Positions 17,264 to 26,713 of a stretch of 64,000 nt of DNA are shown piece after piece. Position 1 is the stretch's first letter; every line of letters begins with the position of its first letter. The notes beneath the pieces are model-generated. The model ran no database searches. It was not told the DNA's origin and worked only from the letters and a program-made list of their open reading frames with translations. The translations under genes and the position numbers were made by a program. This DNA comes from Planococcus halocryophilus (GTDB taxonomy: Bacteria; Bacillota; Bacilli; Bacillales_A; Planococcaceae): the NCBI RefSeq assembly GCF_022489025.1, contig NZ_JAKVTG010000012.1:34801-98800 (forward strand), in the 5' to 3' direction.

Positions 17264-17968
17264 TTGAATAATCATCATCACGAACATCATGAAAAGAGTA
17301 GTGGAGCTTCTGAAGTACAAGTAAATACGACATACAATTCCGGTTGTGTGACTATAACAATTAGAGATTTACACAATCAACCTGTGGATTTAACCGAAAC
17401 TCACGAAAAAAAAATACACTTAATTATTGTCAGTGCAGATTTGGAAAACTTTATACACGTTCATCCTATTGAAAACGAGTCTGGAGATTACGAAGTGGAT
17501 GTGAATTTACCTGAAGGTCGTTATCTTGCATTTGTGGACATAAATCCCGTTGGATTGAATTACACGATTGAACCAAACACAATAACTGTTGGGGAGAGTT
17601 TCCATACTGCTGAAATAAATTGGGAAACTCTTATTGAAAGTGATCGTTCAACAAAAGAGTTTGAAGGTAAAAAAGTTACATTTCAAAGACCACAACTAAT
17701 TGCTGGTAAATCTGCTACATTATCTTTTGATTTAAATAATGAGACTCCTTTACCTTATTTAGGTGCTTTAGGTCATGTGGTAGTATTAGACGAACATGGA
17801 AAGCAATTTCTACATGTTCACCCCATATCTAATGATCAAACTGTTTTCGAAGCAAACTTTCCTTCGGCGGGATTTTATAAATTATGGGCAGAATTCAACT
17901 TTTCAGATTCGGGTGTTATGCACTTTCCGTTTGCTGTCAAAGTGTTTTCTAAAGACACAGAACAATGA
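17264..17968 (+). CDS. His-rich protein with two HVHP motifs, putative metal-binding
   Basis: No named family was securely recognised, although similar HVHP repeat proteins (YtkA-like/copper-associated) occur near metal-resistance genes. The N-terminus is a histidine cluster (NNHHHEHHE). Two beta-rich halves follow, each with an FxHVHPI motif (HVHP at residues 65-68 and 184-187); the second is preceded by GHVVVLDEHGK. No signal peptide is visible, so it may be cytosolic. The start is TTG at 17264, eight bases after a perfect GGAGG. It lies 23 bases after the MATE gene and ends just before a large hairpin. Metal chelation or chaperoning is inference from the histidines and the mer/copper context. 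Confidence 0.75.
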   Translation: MNNHHHEHHEKSSGASEVQVNTTYNSGCVTITIRDLHNQPVDLTETHEKKIHLIIVSADLENFIHVHPIENESGDYEVDVNLPEGRYLAFVDINPVGLNYTIEPNTITVGESFHTAEINWETLIESDRSTKEFEGKKVTFQRPQLIAGKSATLSFDLNNETPLPYLGALGHVVVLDEHGKQFLHVHPISNDQTVFEANFPSAGFYKLWAEFNFSDSGVMHFPFAVKVFSKDTEQ

Positions 17969-17994
17969 ATGTTGCGCAGTAAACTTAGTTTATA

Positions 17995-18046
17995 TTGAAC
18001 CAATAAGGCCGGTAGCGAAAATTTGCTACCGGCCTTATTGGTTCAA
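17995..18046. terminator. 22-bp perfect hairpin between convergent genes
   Basis: Arms 17995-18016 and 18025-18046 are perfectly complementary with an 8-base loop. It lies between the HVHP gene and merA, which converge on it. Neither side has a long run of T, so termination without a U tract, or a role in RNA stability, is possible. Confidence 0.7.
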
Positions 18047-18074
18047 TTACTCGTAAAAGATACTTCTGATTTAA

Positions 18075-19703
18075 CTATCCTGCACAACAAGACAGTTGAG
18101 AGACATCTTTGTCAAAAGTCAGTGCAGCTAGTTTTACACCTTCTGCCATAGTTAAGTAAGGTGTTAAAGTATCTTTGAGATTTTCAATTGTTAATCCAAA
18201 TTTCACTGCAAGTGTTACCGCATAAATCACGTCTCCGGCATTCTCTGCAACAATATGACCTCCTAATAATTTACGGGTTTTCGCATCAACTACCAATTTG
18301 AACACACCAGTTGTTTCATGATTTACTTGCACTCTAGGAACAGCTTCTATAGGTAACACAGAACTTATCACTTCGTAACCTTGTTTTATCGCTTGCTGCT
18401 CCGTCAATCCGACTGTAGCAACTGCAGGTGAAGAAAACGTAACACCTGGAACAACGGCCAAGTCTAGCTTGTCATTACGACCACCGATCGCATTTCCTGC
18501 TGCTACTCGTCCTTGATAAGATGCTACATAAACAAATTGTGGACCCAATGTAACATCTCCTGCTGCATATACTTTTTTATTTGTTGTTTTGCTATAGTTA
18601 TCAATTACAATTTCTCCGCTTTCTCCTATTTCTACATTCGCCTTATGAAGATTCAAGCTTATCGTATTAGGTGTACGACCAGCAGCAATTAATAATTGGT
18701 CAGACTCGACTACATGGCTGTTGCCATCTACTTCAAGATACACTTTTTTTACAGTTCCTTGTTGTTCAAGTTTTTCATACTTCGCGCTTGTAATTACTCG
18801 AATACCTTGTTCAGTTAATGATTTAGTAAAAGCTTCCGATATTTCAGGGTCGTATTCTTTGAACAAACGAGAACTTCTTTGGATTAATGTGACTTCTGAA
18901 CCCAAATTGTGAAACAACTGACCCAACTCTACCCCGATGTATCCTGCACCAATAACAGTTAGTCGTTTAGGAATTTCTCTTAACTCCAACAGTGTAGTGC
19001 TCGTCAAATAATCGATTGTTTCTATTCCAGAAATAGTCGGAACAGCTGGAGAGGCCCCCGTCGCAATCAAAAATCGGTTTGCTGTTAATTTCATATTTCC
19101 TACTTCGATGGTATTTTCATTAATAAACTTAGCTTCACCTTTTATCAATTCAAAGCCATAATCATCGATTAAATCAACATATTTTTTATTTCTAAGATTT
19201 GTGACTAGTTCATCTTTCTGATTTACTAATGATGCTAAATCAACTTTCTCTGCTGACGTTTGCAAACCAATAAATGGATTCTTGCGAGCTGCACTATTAA
19301 CTTCACTAGCGCGTAACAATGTTTTAGATGGGACGCAGCCAATGTTTACACATGTGCCCCCTACTGTCCCACGTTCAATCATGGCTACTTTTGTACCGTG
19401 TTTGACTGCTTCGATCGCAGAAGAAAAAGCGGCTCCACCGGAACCAATAACGATATAGTCAAACTCCCTATTGCCACTTTCTTGTGTTGTCATTTCTTCC
19501 ATGTCAAGCGTCTTATAATTCGCTTCATTTACTGCTTGTTTTGCTTTAGTAATCTCTACTTTTTCTGACAATAAAAATTCAGCTTGTCCTTTTTTAAAGT
19601 TTACTTGAACATCTCTAGCTTGGACGCTTTCAAGTGCCTGTGTAACATGCTCTTCACATTTGGTACAAGTCATTCCTTCTATGATCATTTTGTATTTCTT
19701 CAT
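18075..19703 (-). CDS. merA: Mercuric reductase MerA
   Basis: MerA reduces Hg(II) to volatile Hg(0) in the cytosol using NADPH and FAD. Residues 1-68 form one HMA domain with GMTCTKC (Cys13, Cys16). The FAD motif ([13 protein letters not shown]) is followed by the redox pair in [13 protein letters not shown] (Cys118, Cys123), then an NADPH motif ([12 protein letters not shown]), [10 protein letters not shown], and the C-terminal vicinal cysteines SCCAG (Cys539, Cys540) that hand Hg(II) to the active site. All catalytic cysteines are present. The length of 542 fits forms with a single HMA domain. ATG at 19703 follows GGAGGAGG, two bases after the merR stop, so the two genes are co-translated. 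No merT, merP or merB is present. Confidence 0.95.
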   Translation of the reverse strand: MKKYKMIIEGMTCTKCEEHVTQALESVQARDVQVNFKKGQAEFLLSEKVEITKAKQAVNEANYKTLDMEEMTTQESGNREFDYIVIGSGGAAFSSAIEAVKHGTKVAMIERGTVGGTCVNIGCVPSKTLLRASEVNSAARKNPFIGLQTSAEKVDLASLVNQKDELVTNLRNKKYVDLIDDYGFELIKGEAKFINENTIEVGNMKLTANRFLIATGASPAVPTISGIETIDYLTSTTLLELREIPKRLTVIGAGYIGVELGQLFHNLGSEVTLIQRSSRLFKEYDPEISEAFTKSLTEQGIRVITSAKYEKLEQQGTVKKVYLEVDGNSHVVESDQLLIAAGRTPNTISLNLHKANVEIGESGEIVIDNYSKTTNKKVYAAGDVTLGPQFVYVASYQGRVAAGNAIGGRNDKLDLAVVPGVTFSSPAVATVGLTEQQAIKQGYEVISSVLPIEAVPRVQVNHETTGVFKLVVDAKTRKLLGGHIVAENAGDVIYAVTLAVKFGLTIENLKDTLTPYLTMAEGVKLAALTFDKDVSQLSCCAG

Positions 19704-19705
19704 TT

Positions 19706-20107
19706 TTATTCCTCCTCCATTAATAAATCGATTATCGGACAAATATGCAGGTCCTTTTCATCTGGACATCGATTTTTCAACTCCACCAACATACGTTTAG
19801 CCCGTTTCAAATCGTCTAGTTGTTTATCGATTTCAACTTCTTTCTGTGAAACAAAATCGAACATATCTTCACAACGATCATCATCTTTGTCTACAACACC
19901 TAATAACTTATAAATCTCATTTAGCGAAAATCCTAAATCTTGTAACCGACGTATAAAACCAAGCCGTTCAATAGTTTCTGTTGAATAAATTCGGTATCCT
20001 GAACTGTTCCTGTGAGGTTCTTGCAATAATCCTTTTCGTTCATAATATCGAATGGTTTCTTTGTTTACTTTGCAAAGAGCTGCTAGCTCACTAATTTGAT
20101 AAGTCAT
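19706..20107 (-). CDS. merR: Mercury-responsive regulator MerR
   Basis: The protein (133 residues) has an N-terminal MerR-type winged helix ([27 protein letters not shown]), a dimerisation helix, and the three cysteines at positions 79, 114 and 123. These match the Hg(II)-binding set described for Bacillus Mer[12 protein letters not shown] gives the C-x8-C spacing. It binds the operator just upstream of its own start and should activate merRA when Hg(II) is bound. An in-frame ATG at 20137 lies within the operator; ATG at 20107, preceded by AGAGGTG, is the real start. merA follows immediately. Confidence 0.95.
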   Translation of the reverse strand: MTYQISELAALCKVNKETIRYYERKGLLQEPHRNSSGYRIYSTETIERLGFIRRLQDLGFSLNEIYKLLGVVDKDDDRCEDMFDFVSQKEVEIDKQLDDLKRAKRMLVELKNRCPDEKDLHICPIIDLLMEEE

Positions 20108-20125
20108 GGTTTCACCTCTAAAAAA

Positions 20126-20157
20126 AGTATAGACCATGTACCTAAGTACATGGTCAA
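20126..20157 (-). promoter_or_regulatory. mer promoter and MerR operator
   Basis: On the minus strand a -35 box TTGACC (20152-20157) and a -10 box TATACT (20126-20131) are 20 bases apart. This long spacer is typical of MerR-activated promoters. The spacer holds a perfect 9-bp inverted repeat, ACCATGTAC and GTACATGGT (20133-20141 and 20146-20154, 4-base gap). The merR ribosome site follows directly. Confidence 0.92.
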
Positions 20158-20313
20158 CAAATAAAAACTAAGATTCATTTAAAACACGAATTTCAACTTT
20201 GTTTCATACTAGATATCTTTAGTGATTCCAATTATAGTAATGCTAATATTAGAAAATTATTTTGTAGTAGACAAAATAATAGCTTACTACTTCAAATTGG
20301 AGGTCGATTAAAC

Positions 20314-20697
20314 ATGTCTGCTAGTTTCCAACTTATTGTTCCTAAAGGCTGTGACAATTCGCCAAGAAAACAAATCGTACTAGATTTTATAATAGCAGTT
20401 TTAGAAGGGCAAACTGCAAACATACAGAGTTATATCGATAACTCGATCCACTGGTATCAATTAAATCAAACTAAAGCTTTATATGGTCAAGATGAGTTAA
20501 TTGAATGGCTACAAAATAAACAAAAACTTATGAGCAGTCTTGAAGTTTACCAAGTCATTACGCACGGAAAATCCGCTTCGATCAACGGCGTTATCACATT
20601 AACAAAAGGTGATCGCATTGAGTTTTGCTATGTCCTGACGTTTAGCAGTGCCGCGAAGTCAGCAAAAATTGTTGACGTTAAATCTTATGAAATTTAG
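20314..20697 (+). CDS. SnoaL/NTF2-like protein
   Basis: The protein is 127 residues with the compact alpha+beta pattern of SnoaL-like/NTF2 folds: an N-terminal helix (KQIVLDFIIAVLEGQ), a strand with HWYQ, a GQDELIEWLQ helix, then strands ending in KIVDVKSYEI. Members range from polyketide cyclases to simple binding proteins, so no reaction is assigned. A GGAGG site precedes ATG by ten bases. It converges on the DHFR-like gene with a single base between the two stop codons. Confidence 0.6.
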   Translation: MSASFQLIVPKGCDNSPRKQIVLDFIIAVLEGQTANIQSYIDNSIHWYQLNQTKALYGQDELIEWLQNKQKLMSSLEVYQVITHGKSASINGVITLTKGDRIEFCYVLTFSSAAKSAKIVDVKSYEI

Positions 20698-20698
20698 T

Positions 20699-21235
20699 TC
20701 AGCTTGATTTTCTTCTATAAACCAACATTGTGATTCCGTCTGTCACCGTAGCACGATCAAGATGCAAATCAATTTTCGGATTGCCACCTTTAAACAACGT
20801 GCGTCCCCGTCCTAAAATGGTTGGAATAATTCCGATAATGTATTCATCTACAAGGTTCGCTTTCACAAATGGTTCGGCAAGAATTCCTCCACCATATAAC
20901 CAAATGTCTTTGCCTTCTTTTTCTTTTAATGCTAAGACTACTTTATAAACATCACCTTGAATAAATTCTACATTGTCTCTTTTCTCTAGCTCTCTTGTCG
21001 TTGCAACCAATATTTTTTTATCTTCATACGTATCCAAATTTGTTAAGACTACATCTTCATATGCTTTTGACCCCATAACGATAGTGTCGATACCATCCAT
21101 AAATTCTGCAAAATCAAAAACATCTGTCGTATCGTTCTTTGTGTCTCCGTGACCCACGATCCAATCAAATCCCCCATGCTCATCTGAAATAAACCCATCT
21201 AAACTAATTGCTAGATTTAAAATTAACTTTCTCAC
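20699..21235 (-). CDS. Dihydrofolate reductase/RibD C-terminal-like protein
   Basis: The start MRKLILNLAISLDGFISDE and the later IVMGSKAYEDV and DIWLYGGGILAEPFVKANLVDEY segments are standard for the small DHFR/RibD-C family (YyaP/YwjB-type) in Bacillales. The family binds NADPH; the substrate is usually unknown, and folate reductase activity should not be assumed. The start is GTG at 21235 with GGTGG eight bases upstream. The gene stands alone. Confidence 0.8.
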   Translation of the reverse strand: MRKLILNLAISLDGFISDEHGGFDWIVGHGDTKNDTTDVFDFAEFMDGIDTIVMGSKAYEDVVLTNLDTYEDKKILVATTRELEKRDNVEFIQGDVYKVVLALKEKEGKDIWLYGGGILAEPFVKANLVDEYIIGIIPTILGRGRTLFKGGNPKIDLHLDRATVTDGITMLVYRRKSS

Positions 21236-21449
21236 CTAAAACGCCACCATTCATTTGTATCGTTTCCATAAAATGCTTACTATCGTGATTTTAACTTTTG
21301 TTTAGTTAATGCATATAACCAAACTACTATATTGTCTTCTTCATATTCTCTCACAAATCTCAATGAAGATTTTTCAAGAAGCTTTACTGATTGTATATTC
21401 TCTTTATATACTTCAGCTGTTATTTCTTCTTTTCTTCTACCAAAAGGAA
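21236..21449. other. Intergenic region, no gene seen
   Basis: About 214 bases between two minus-strand genes. No ribosome site with a coding frame and no strong hairpin were seen; it probably holds the promoter of the DHFR-like gene. Confidence 0.4.
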
Positions 21450-22349
21450 TTAAATGGTTTCCAACGCATCAAATGCGCGAAGGGTTTTTAAATTAGTAAG
21501 CGTAAGCACACCTTGCCATTCTTGCTTTGCTACTTTCCATTCTTCTTCGAATTGACCCCACATCCAAGTAGGATTCCAATAACCATCAATTGTTTGCTTT
21601 TGAATTACATACGTTACGTTTTCTGGAATTATCTCTTTAAATAAGTCGTAAAAATCAGAACTAGGTGTAAGAACTACTTGGAGTGGTTGTAGACTATAAG
21701 AGTCCCATTTTTCCGAATCTATAGTTACACATGCTTTTAAAATGTCGCTCAATTTATGATAAATAACAGCTTGCTTAGACGCAGAAAGTTGTTTATACAA
21801 TTTTAAAAAACTAAGTAATTCGTGCGATTCATACATCGTTAAGTTGTTTAAATAGTTCAAGGCAACTGATGTTATTTCATCTAAGAAATCTGCTGGTACT
21901 AAGCCCTTATAATGATGAAGAAGTCCAATGATTTCAGCGGTCGGATTGCCCCATGCCCAATCCTCACTGTAGTTCCACCAAATCGCTCGCGGTGCATTTT
22001 CAACAGCACGTGGGACGATTTGCCACCCTTGCTTTTCTTGGTTAAACGTATTTAGTAAATATTGAATGCCCTTCTCCACTGTTGCTTCTGTCTCTGTTAC
22101 GCCAATATCGCTCAAAAGATGCAATCCAACCGCAGTCGCCAAAGCTGAAGATTCCTCACAGCGAAAATCCGATTCCAAGCCATGACCAAATCCGCCATCT
22201 TTATTCTGAAATTTTTTCACTTCATTTAAAACAGCCTCAGAGCTACCACCTTCAAATTCCCATGCAAATAAAGTCCGTTCTAAAGGTCGTGCTGTTGTTT
22301 TTAAAAACAAAGCGGCTTTTTCAAATTGATCAAGAGATAGTTTATTCAT
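21450..22349 (-). CDS. Alpha/alpha-toroid (prenyltransferase/squalene cyclase-like) protein of unknown function
   Basis: The protein of about 299 residues is mostly helical and contains NKDGGFGHGLESDF, a motif like the QxxDGGF(G/W) repeats of terpenoid cyclase/prenyltransferase toroids, with weaker repeats later (QTIDGYWNPTW). No DxDD or other catalytic motif is visible, so an enzymatic role is not claimed. ATG at 22349 follows GGGGTG; the upstream GTG at 22358 overlaps that site. No operon partner is seen. Confidence 0.65.
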   Translation of the reverse strand: MNKLSLDQFEKAALFLKTTARPLERTLFAWEFEGGSSEAVLNEVKKFQNKDGGFGHGLESDFRCEESSALATAVGLHLLSDIGVTETEATVEKGIQYLLNTFNQEKQGWQIVPRAVENAPRAIWWNYSEDWAWGNPTAEIIGLLHHYKGLVPADFLDEITSVALNYLNNLTMYESHELLSFLKLYKQLSASKQAVIYHKLSDILKACVTIDSEKWDSYSLQPLQVVLTPSSDFYDLFKEIIPENVTYVIQKQTIDGYWNPTWMWGQFEEEWKVAKQEWQGVLTLTNLKTLRAFDALETI

Positions 22350-22498
22350 ATAACACACCCCTACCCTATTTTTGTCACTAATTACTTGAGTTTAAATGAG
22401 CATTAACTACTTACCCCTTAACTACTAGTAATTCAATTGTTTTTTCCTTATTCCTCCTTACTAGCCTAAAATCATCTGTCTCTTCTCTTTATGAGATG

Positions 22499-22540
22499 CT
22501 AAAAAGCTGTCGAGTCTGATGAGACTCGACAGCTTTTTAG
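22499..22540 (-). terminator. Terminator of the first GntP permease gene
   Basis: A 19-bp perfect stem with a GATG tetraloop (22499-22517 with 22522-22540) lies 14 bases after the stop codon. Confidence 0.85.
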
Positions 22541-22553
22541 TAGAATAAATAGT

Positions 22554-23981
22554 TCAAACAATACCAAACAACGTGTAGATTATAATGACAACAAAAACAG
22601 CTAAAGTTTTGATCAATGTGATGACAAAAATATCACCATATGATTGTTTATGCGTTAATCCAGTTACCGCAAGTAACGTAATAACTGCGCCGTTATGCGG
22701 CAAAGTATCCATCCCACCTGATGCCATTGCGACTACCCGGTGCATTACTTCTGGCGGGATATTAGCCGCAGCTATGGCTTTATTGAATTGATCGCCCATT
22801 GCACTTAACGCAATCCCCATTCCGCCAGAAGCGGAACCGGTGATACCCGCAAGCGCACTCGTAGTAACTGCTCCATTAACTAGTGGGTTAGTGAAAGTTC
22901 CTGAGATACTGTCACTGATTTTCGCGAAACCTGGTAGTGCTGCAATGATACCGCCAAATCCATATTCAGATGCCGTATTCATAACAGCTAGTAACGATCC
23001 ATTGATGCTCGTATTGAGACCCTCTTTCATGTTCTCCATAACTCGCTTCCAATCGAAAAGAAGAGCTGCAAGAATACCTGCTACAAGTGCAATTTCTACG
23101 GCCCATATAGCAACGTTTGATGTTACGTCGATTGAATAGTTATCGAGCCCTAAAGCCGCAAAGTCAAAACCATTCGGATACCACCCCGGAATAGCTCGAA
23201 CCAAATAACTATTCATCACAGCTACTAAAACCAATGGGACAAACGCTAAAAGCTGTTTGGTTTTAGAATTGCTAGAAGACAACTCTATACGAGGGTCGTT
23301 TTCTTTATCTCTTGTGTCATCAGCAGTCTTTTCTGTAAACCCACTATAGCCTTCCCCCGCTTTTTTCGCTTGTCTGCGTCTGAATTCCAAATAAGATAAC
23401 CCAGTAAACAAAACAACTGCGCCACCAATAATACCTAAAACTGGTGCAGCATAAATATCGGTACCAAAAAATGACGTTGGGATGACATTTTGAATTTGTG
23501 GCGTTCCTGGCAGTGCATCCATCGTGAACGTAAATGCACCGAGTGCGATCGTAGCGGGCATAAGTCTTTTCGGGATATCTGCTTGTTTAAACAATTGTAC
23601 GGCAAACGGGTAAATCGCGAAAACAGCAACAAATAAACTAACGCCGCTGTACGTCAAAATCGCTCCTAAAATGATGATGGCAAGCATCGCTTGTTTTGCC
23701 CCGATAAACCGGACAATTGTTTTCGCAATCGATTCTGCTATGCCTGACATTTCAATGATTTTACCAAAGATAGCTCCTAGTAAAAATACAGGAAAGTAAA
23801 GTTTGATAAAGCCGACCATCTTGTCCATGAAAATACCTGAATAGAACGGCAAAATATTTGCTGGATCAATCAAGAAAACTGCCAATAACGCACACAGTGG
23901 CGCAAACAATATCACCGAAAAACCTTTATAAGCCACAAACATTAACAATCCGAGCGACAGTAAAATAATCAATAAATCCAT
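22554..23981 (-). CDS. GntP-family permease (gluconate/hydroxybutyrate type)
   Basis: This protein of about 475 residues has around twelve membrane segments. It carries GntP-family landmarks: FPVFLLGAIFGKIIEMSG, TYSGVSLFVAVFAIYPFAV, DALPGTPQIQN and the C-terminal GSASGGMGIALSAMGDQF and GGMDTLPHNGAVI. The family takes up gluconate, other sugar acids or D-3-hydroxybutyrate. It is homologous to the divergent neighbour at 24359, and the downstream hydroxybutyrate dehydrogenase suggests hydroxy-acid uptake. The GGAGG site favours ATG at 23981 or 23984 over the far upstream ATG at 24032. Confidence 0.88.
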   Translation of the reverse strand: MDLLIILLSLGLLMFVAYKGFSVILFAPLCALLAVFLIDPANILPFYSGIFMDKMVGFIKLYFPVFLLGAIFGKIIEMSGIAESIAKTIVRFIGAKQAMLAIIILGAILTYSGVSLFVAVFAIYPFAVQLFKQADIPKRLMPATIALGAFTFTMDALPGTPQIQNVIPTSFFGTDIYAAPVLGIIGGAVVLFTGLSYLEFRRRQAKKAGEGYSGFTEKTADDTRDKENDPRIELSSSNSKTKQLLAFVPLVLVAVMNSYLVRAIPGWYPNGFDFAALGLDNYSIDVTSNVAIWAVEIALVAGILAALLFDWKRVMENMKEGLNTSINGSLLAVMNTASEYGFGGIIAALPGFAKISDSISGTFTNPLVNGAVTTSALAGITGSASGGMGIALSAMGDQFNKAIAAANIPPEVMHRVVAMASGGMDTLPHNGAVITLLAVTGLTHKQSYGDIFVITLIKTLAVFVVIIIYTLFGIV

Positions 23982-24032
23982 CATTCTTCCTCCAAAATAA
24001 TTGCGATTTTCTAAAGAAATGAAAGAAAGCAA

Positions 24033-24358
24033 GCTACTTTATAGATTAGACAATCTAATTGTGGGCCTATTTGGAATCGTCTCACTTTTAGCTCGATTTA
24101 ATAATTCTAAAATAACATTAAAAGAATAATAAAATCTTATTTTTACCTAAAATATAAATAACTACTTTCATTCATACTTATAGATGCTTAATTAAATAGC
24201 ATTAATAACAAAAATACAAGAAAAAATGTAAATATCACAATTGTTTTTTATTTTGTTAATTAGTATATATTTATTTCAATATACCTTTATTCGTGTATAA
24301 TAAGTCCTTGCTTCGGCAAAAAAATATAGATTCACAGATTAGAAAGAGGAGAGAACAC
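24033..24358. promoter_or_regulatory. Divergent intergenic region between two GntP permease genes
   Basis: This very AT-rich gap must contain promoters for both permeases. No regulator gene adjoins and no clear operator palindrome was recognised. The in-frame codons at 24293-24358 upstream of the second permease lack a ribosome site. Confidence 0.4.
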
Positions 24359-25642
24359 ATGTTAAGCATTCTTATCGGATTAATCCTATTGATGGCACTT
24401 GCCTATTTGGGATGGTCTATTATATGGGTAGCTCCATTAGCAGCAGGAGTCGTAGCACTTTTAAGTGGACTAGACGTTTACTCAACATATACAGATACGT
24501 ATATGAATGGGTTAGTAAATTTTGTACAGAAATGGTTCCCGATCTTCTTACTAGGTGCAGTATTCGGTAAATTGATGGAAGAAACAGGAGCTGCGAGAGC
24601 TGTCGCTAAGAAAGTCACTCAATTAATTGGGGGGAAACGTGCGATTTTAGGCGTTCTTATCGCATCTGCGTTATTGACTTACGGCGGCGTCAGTTTGTTC
24701 GTTGTCGTTTTTGCTGTTTACCCAATTGCGCTTGAATTGTTCCGTGAAGCAAACGTTACACGGAGACTTTTAGTTCCTACTTTTGCGCTTGGTGCATTCA
24801 CATTTACAATGACATCGATGCCCGGCACACCGCAGATTCAAAACTTAATCCCGATTGCTTACTACAATACAACTCCAATGGCGGGTCCAGTTATTGGAAT
24901 CGTCACTACGTTAATCATGGCAGTTGGAGGTTATGCTTGGTTAGCGTATCGAGAGAAAAAACTTTCGGCAAAAGGTGAAGGTTTTTCTATGCATGAAAAA
25001 TCGGGTGCTTCAAAAGACGATGAAAGTTCTACACCAAGTTGGTTCTTGTCATTAGTTCCTCTTATTGTAGTCGTGATTCTTTTAAACGTTGTAAAACTTG
25101 AACCAATTTATGCGTTAATGCTTGGTATTGTAAGTATTATGCTAATCAACTTAAAAGTTTATAAGAAATTTATCTTCTCGATTAACGAAGGTGCGAAAGG
25201 TTCGGTTATGGCTATCCTTAACACGAGTGCGGCTGTTGGGTTCGGAGCTGTCATTGCAATCGTACCTGCTTTTGACAATATTACAGAATGGCTACTTAAC
25301 GTATCGGACAACCCTTTGGTTGCCCAATCGTTAGCAATTCAAGTAATGGCCATGATTACCGGATCTGCTTCAGGTGGTATGGGAATTGCGCTCAGTACAC
25401 TAGGTGATACGTTTTATAACTTGTCACAAACTACTGGCATCAACCCAGAAGTGTTCCACCGAATGGCTTCTGTAGCTGCAGGTGCATCTATTTTGCCAAA
25501 CAATGGTGCATTATTAACTTTGCTTGCAGTAACTGGATTGACGCATAAAGAAACATATAGAGATGTCTTTGTTGTCGCATTGGTTATTCCAACAATCGCT
25601 GTAATCGTCGGCATTATTATGGGTGGCATCGGTTTAGTATAA
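24359..25642 (+). CDS. GntP-family permease, second copy, next to hydroxybutyrate dehydrogenase
   Basis: This is a paralogue of the permease at 22554, sharing FPIFLLGAVFGKLMEETG, TYGGVSLFVVVFAVYPIAL, SMPGTPQIQN, GSASGGMGIALSTLGD and LPNNGALLTLLAVTG. It is shorter (427 residues), mainly in the central hydrophilic loop. ATG at 24359 follows AGAGGAGAG; an in-frame ATG at 24293 has no ribosome site. It is followed after 43 bases by the 3-hydroxybutyrate dehydrogenase gene, so D-3-hydroxybutyrate or a similar acid is the most likely substrate. That substrate is inference. Confidence 0.88.
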   Translation: MLSILIGLILLMALAYLGWSIIWVAPLAAGVVALLSGLDVYSTYTDTYMNGLVNFVQKWFPIFLLGAVFGKLMEETGAARAVAKKVTQLIGGKRAILGVLIASALLTYGGVSLFVVVFAVYPIALELFREANVTRRLLVPTFALGAFTFTMTSMPGTPQIQNLIPIAYYNTTPMAGPVIGIVTTLIMAVGGYAWLAYREKKLSAKGEGFSMHEKSGASKDDESSTPSWFLSLVPLIVVVILLNVVKLEPIYALMLGIVSIMLINLKVYKKFIFSINEGAKGSVMAILNTSAAVGFGAVIAIVPAFDNITEWLLNVSDNPLVAQSLAIQVMAMITGSASGGMGIALSTLGDTFYNLSQTTGINPEVFHRMASVAAGASILPNNGALLTLLAVTGLTHKETYRDVFVVALVIPTIAVIVGIIMGGIGLV

Positions 25643-25685
25643 CCACATCAATCAAACTAAATTACATTATATGGAGGAATTTAAC

Positions 25686-26462
25686 ATGGTAGAACAAAAA
25701 GTCGTAATTATTACAGGATCTGCTCGCGGTATCGGTTTTGAAATTGGAAAACACTTCGCAGAAAGTGGCGCAAAAGTCGTTTTATCAGATATTAATGATG
25801 AAGTGTTACAAGAATCTGCTCAATCACTGAGAAACGACGGCTTTGAAGCAATCGGCGTTAAAGCTGATGTTACTAGCGAGTCTGAGCTTCAAAACTTAGT
25901 AGCAGAAACTAAAAAAACTTATGGTCGCGTGGACATCGTTATTAACAATGCCGGTTTACAACACGTATCTCCTATCGAAGAATTTCCGACAGCTAAATAC
26001 GAATTGATGCTAAAAATCATGTTAACTGCACCGTTCATTTTGACGAAAACAGTTTTCCCAATCATGAAAGAACAAGGATTTGGTCGCATTATTAACATCT
26101 CTTCTATCAATGGTTTGATTGGTTTTGCGGGCAAAGCTGCTTACAACAGCGCGAAACACGGCGTTATTGGCTTAACAAAAGTCGCTGCTTTAGAAGGTGC
26201 AGAACACGGCATTACAGTTAATGCAATTGCACCAGGTTATGTCGATACACCATTAGTGCGTGGTCAAATGGCTGATTTAGCTAAGACACGTAATGTGCCA
26301 ATCGAAAAAGTACTAGCAGAAGTTCTTTTACCGCTTGTGCCTCAAAAACGTTTGCTAGACGTTGCTGAAATTGCAGATGCTGCTCTTTATTTGGCAAGCA
26401 ACAAAGCGAAAAGCATTACTGGTCAAACAATCGTCATCGATGGCGGTTACACAGCACAATAA
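25686..26462 (+). CDS. bdhA: D-3-hydroxybutyrate dehydrogenase (SDR family)
   Basis: The enzyme oxidises D-3-hydroxybutyrate to acetoacetate with NAD+. The short-chain dehydrogenase fold is complete: TGSARGIGFEIG for cofactor binding, NNAG, the catalytic Ser (INISSINGL) and YNSAKHG (Tyr-x3-Lys). IAPGYVDTPLVRGQ and the C-terminal GQTIVIDGGYTAQ are typical of 3-hydroxybutyrate dehydrogenases of this length (258). The substrate call rests on overall resemblance plus the GntP permease directly upstream. The codon at 25671 lies in the GGAGG ribosome site, so ATG at 25686 is the start. A strong terminator follows. Confidence 0.82.
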   Translation: MVEQKVVIITGSARGIGFEIGKHFAESGAKVVLSDINDEVLQESAQSLRNDGFEAIGVKADVTSESELQNLVAETKKTYGRVDIVINNAGLQHVSPIEEFPTAKYELMLKIMLTAPFILTKTVFPIMKEQGFGRIINISSINGLIGFAGKAAYNSAKHGVIGLTKVAALEGAEHGITVNAIAPGYVDTPLVRGQMADLAKTRNVPIEKVLAEVLLPLVPQKRLLDVAEIADAALYLASNKAKSITGQTIVIDGGYTAQ

Positions 26463-26474
26463 CTTTATAAACCA

Positions 26475-26522
26475 AAAGGCGCGATGGGTATTAGCTGAAA
26501 AGCTGATGCCCATTGCGCCTTT
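26475..26522 (+). terminator. Terminator of the gntP-bdhA unit
   Basis: A long stem of about 20 bp with a few mismatches (26475-26495 with about 26501-26522) is followed by TTATTATG, shortly after the bdhA stop codon. Confidence 0.7.
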
Positions 26523-26713
26523 ATTATGGAAAAAATCGAAAGTCGCCTAATTTGCTTAGCGTAAATGATTGAAGTTAAACATTACAATGATGAATCTCCT
26601 TTTGTTTCATGCTACTAGACAAACAATAAGAAAGGAATAATAATGGGACATATGTCCTTTCGGTATTTTTTGGCTGCTAGTACAGTTAAAAAGATATAAG
26701 GAGTGTGAATCGA

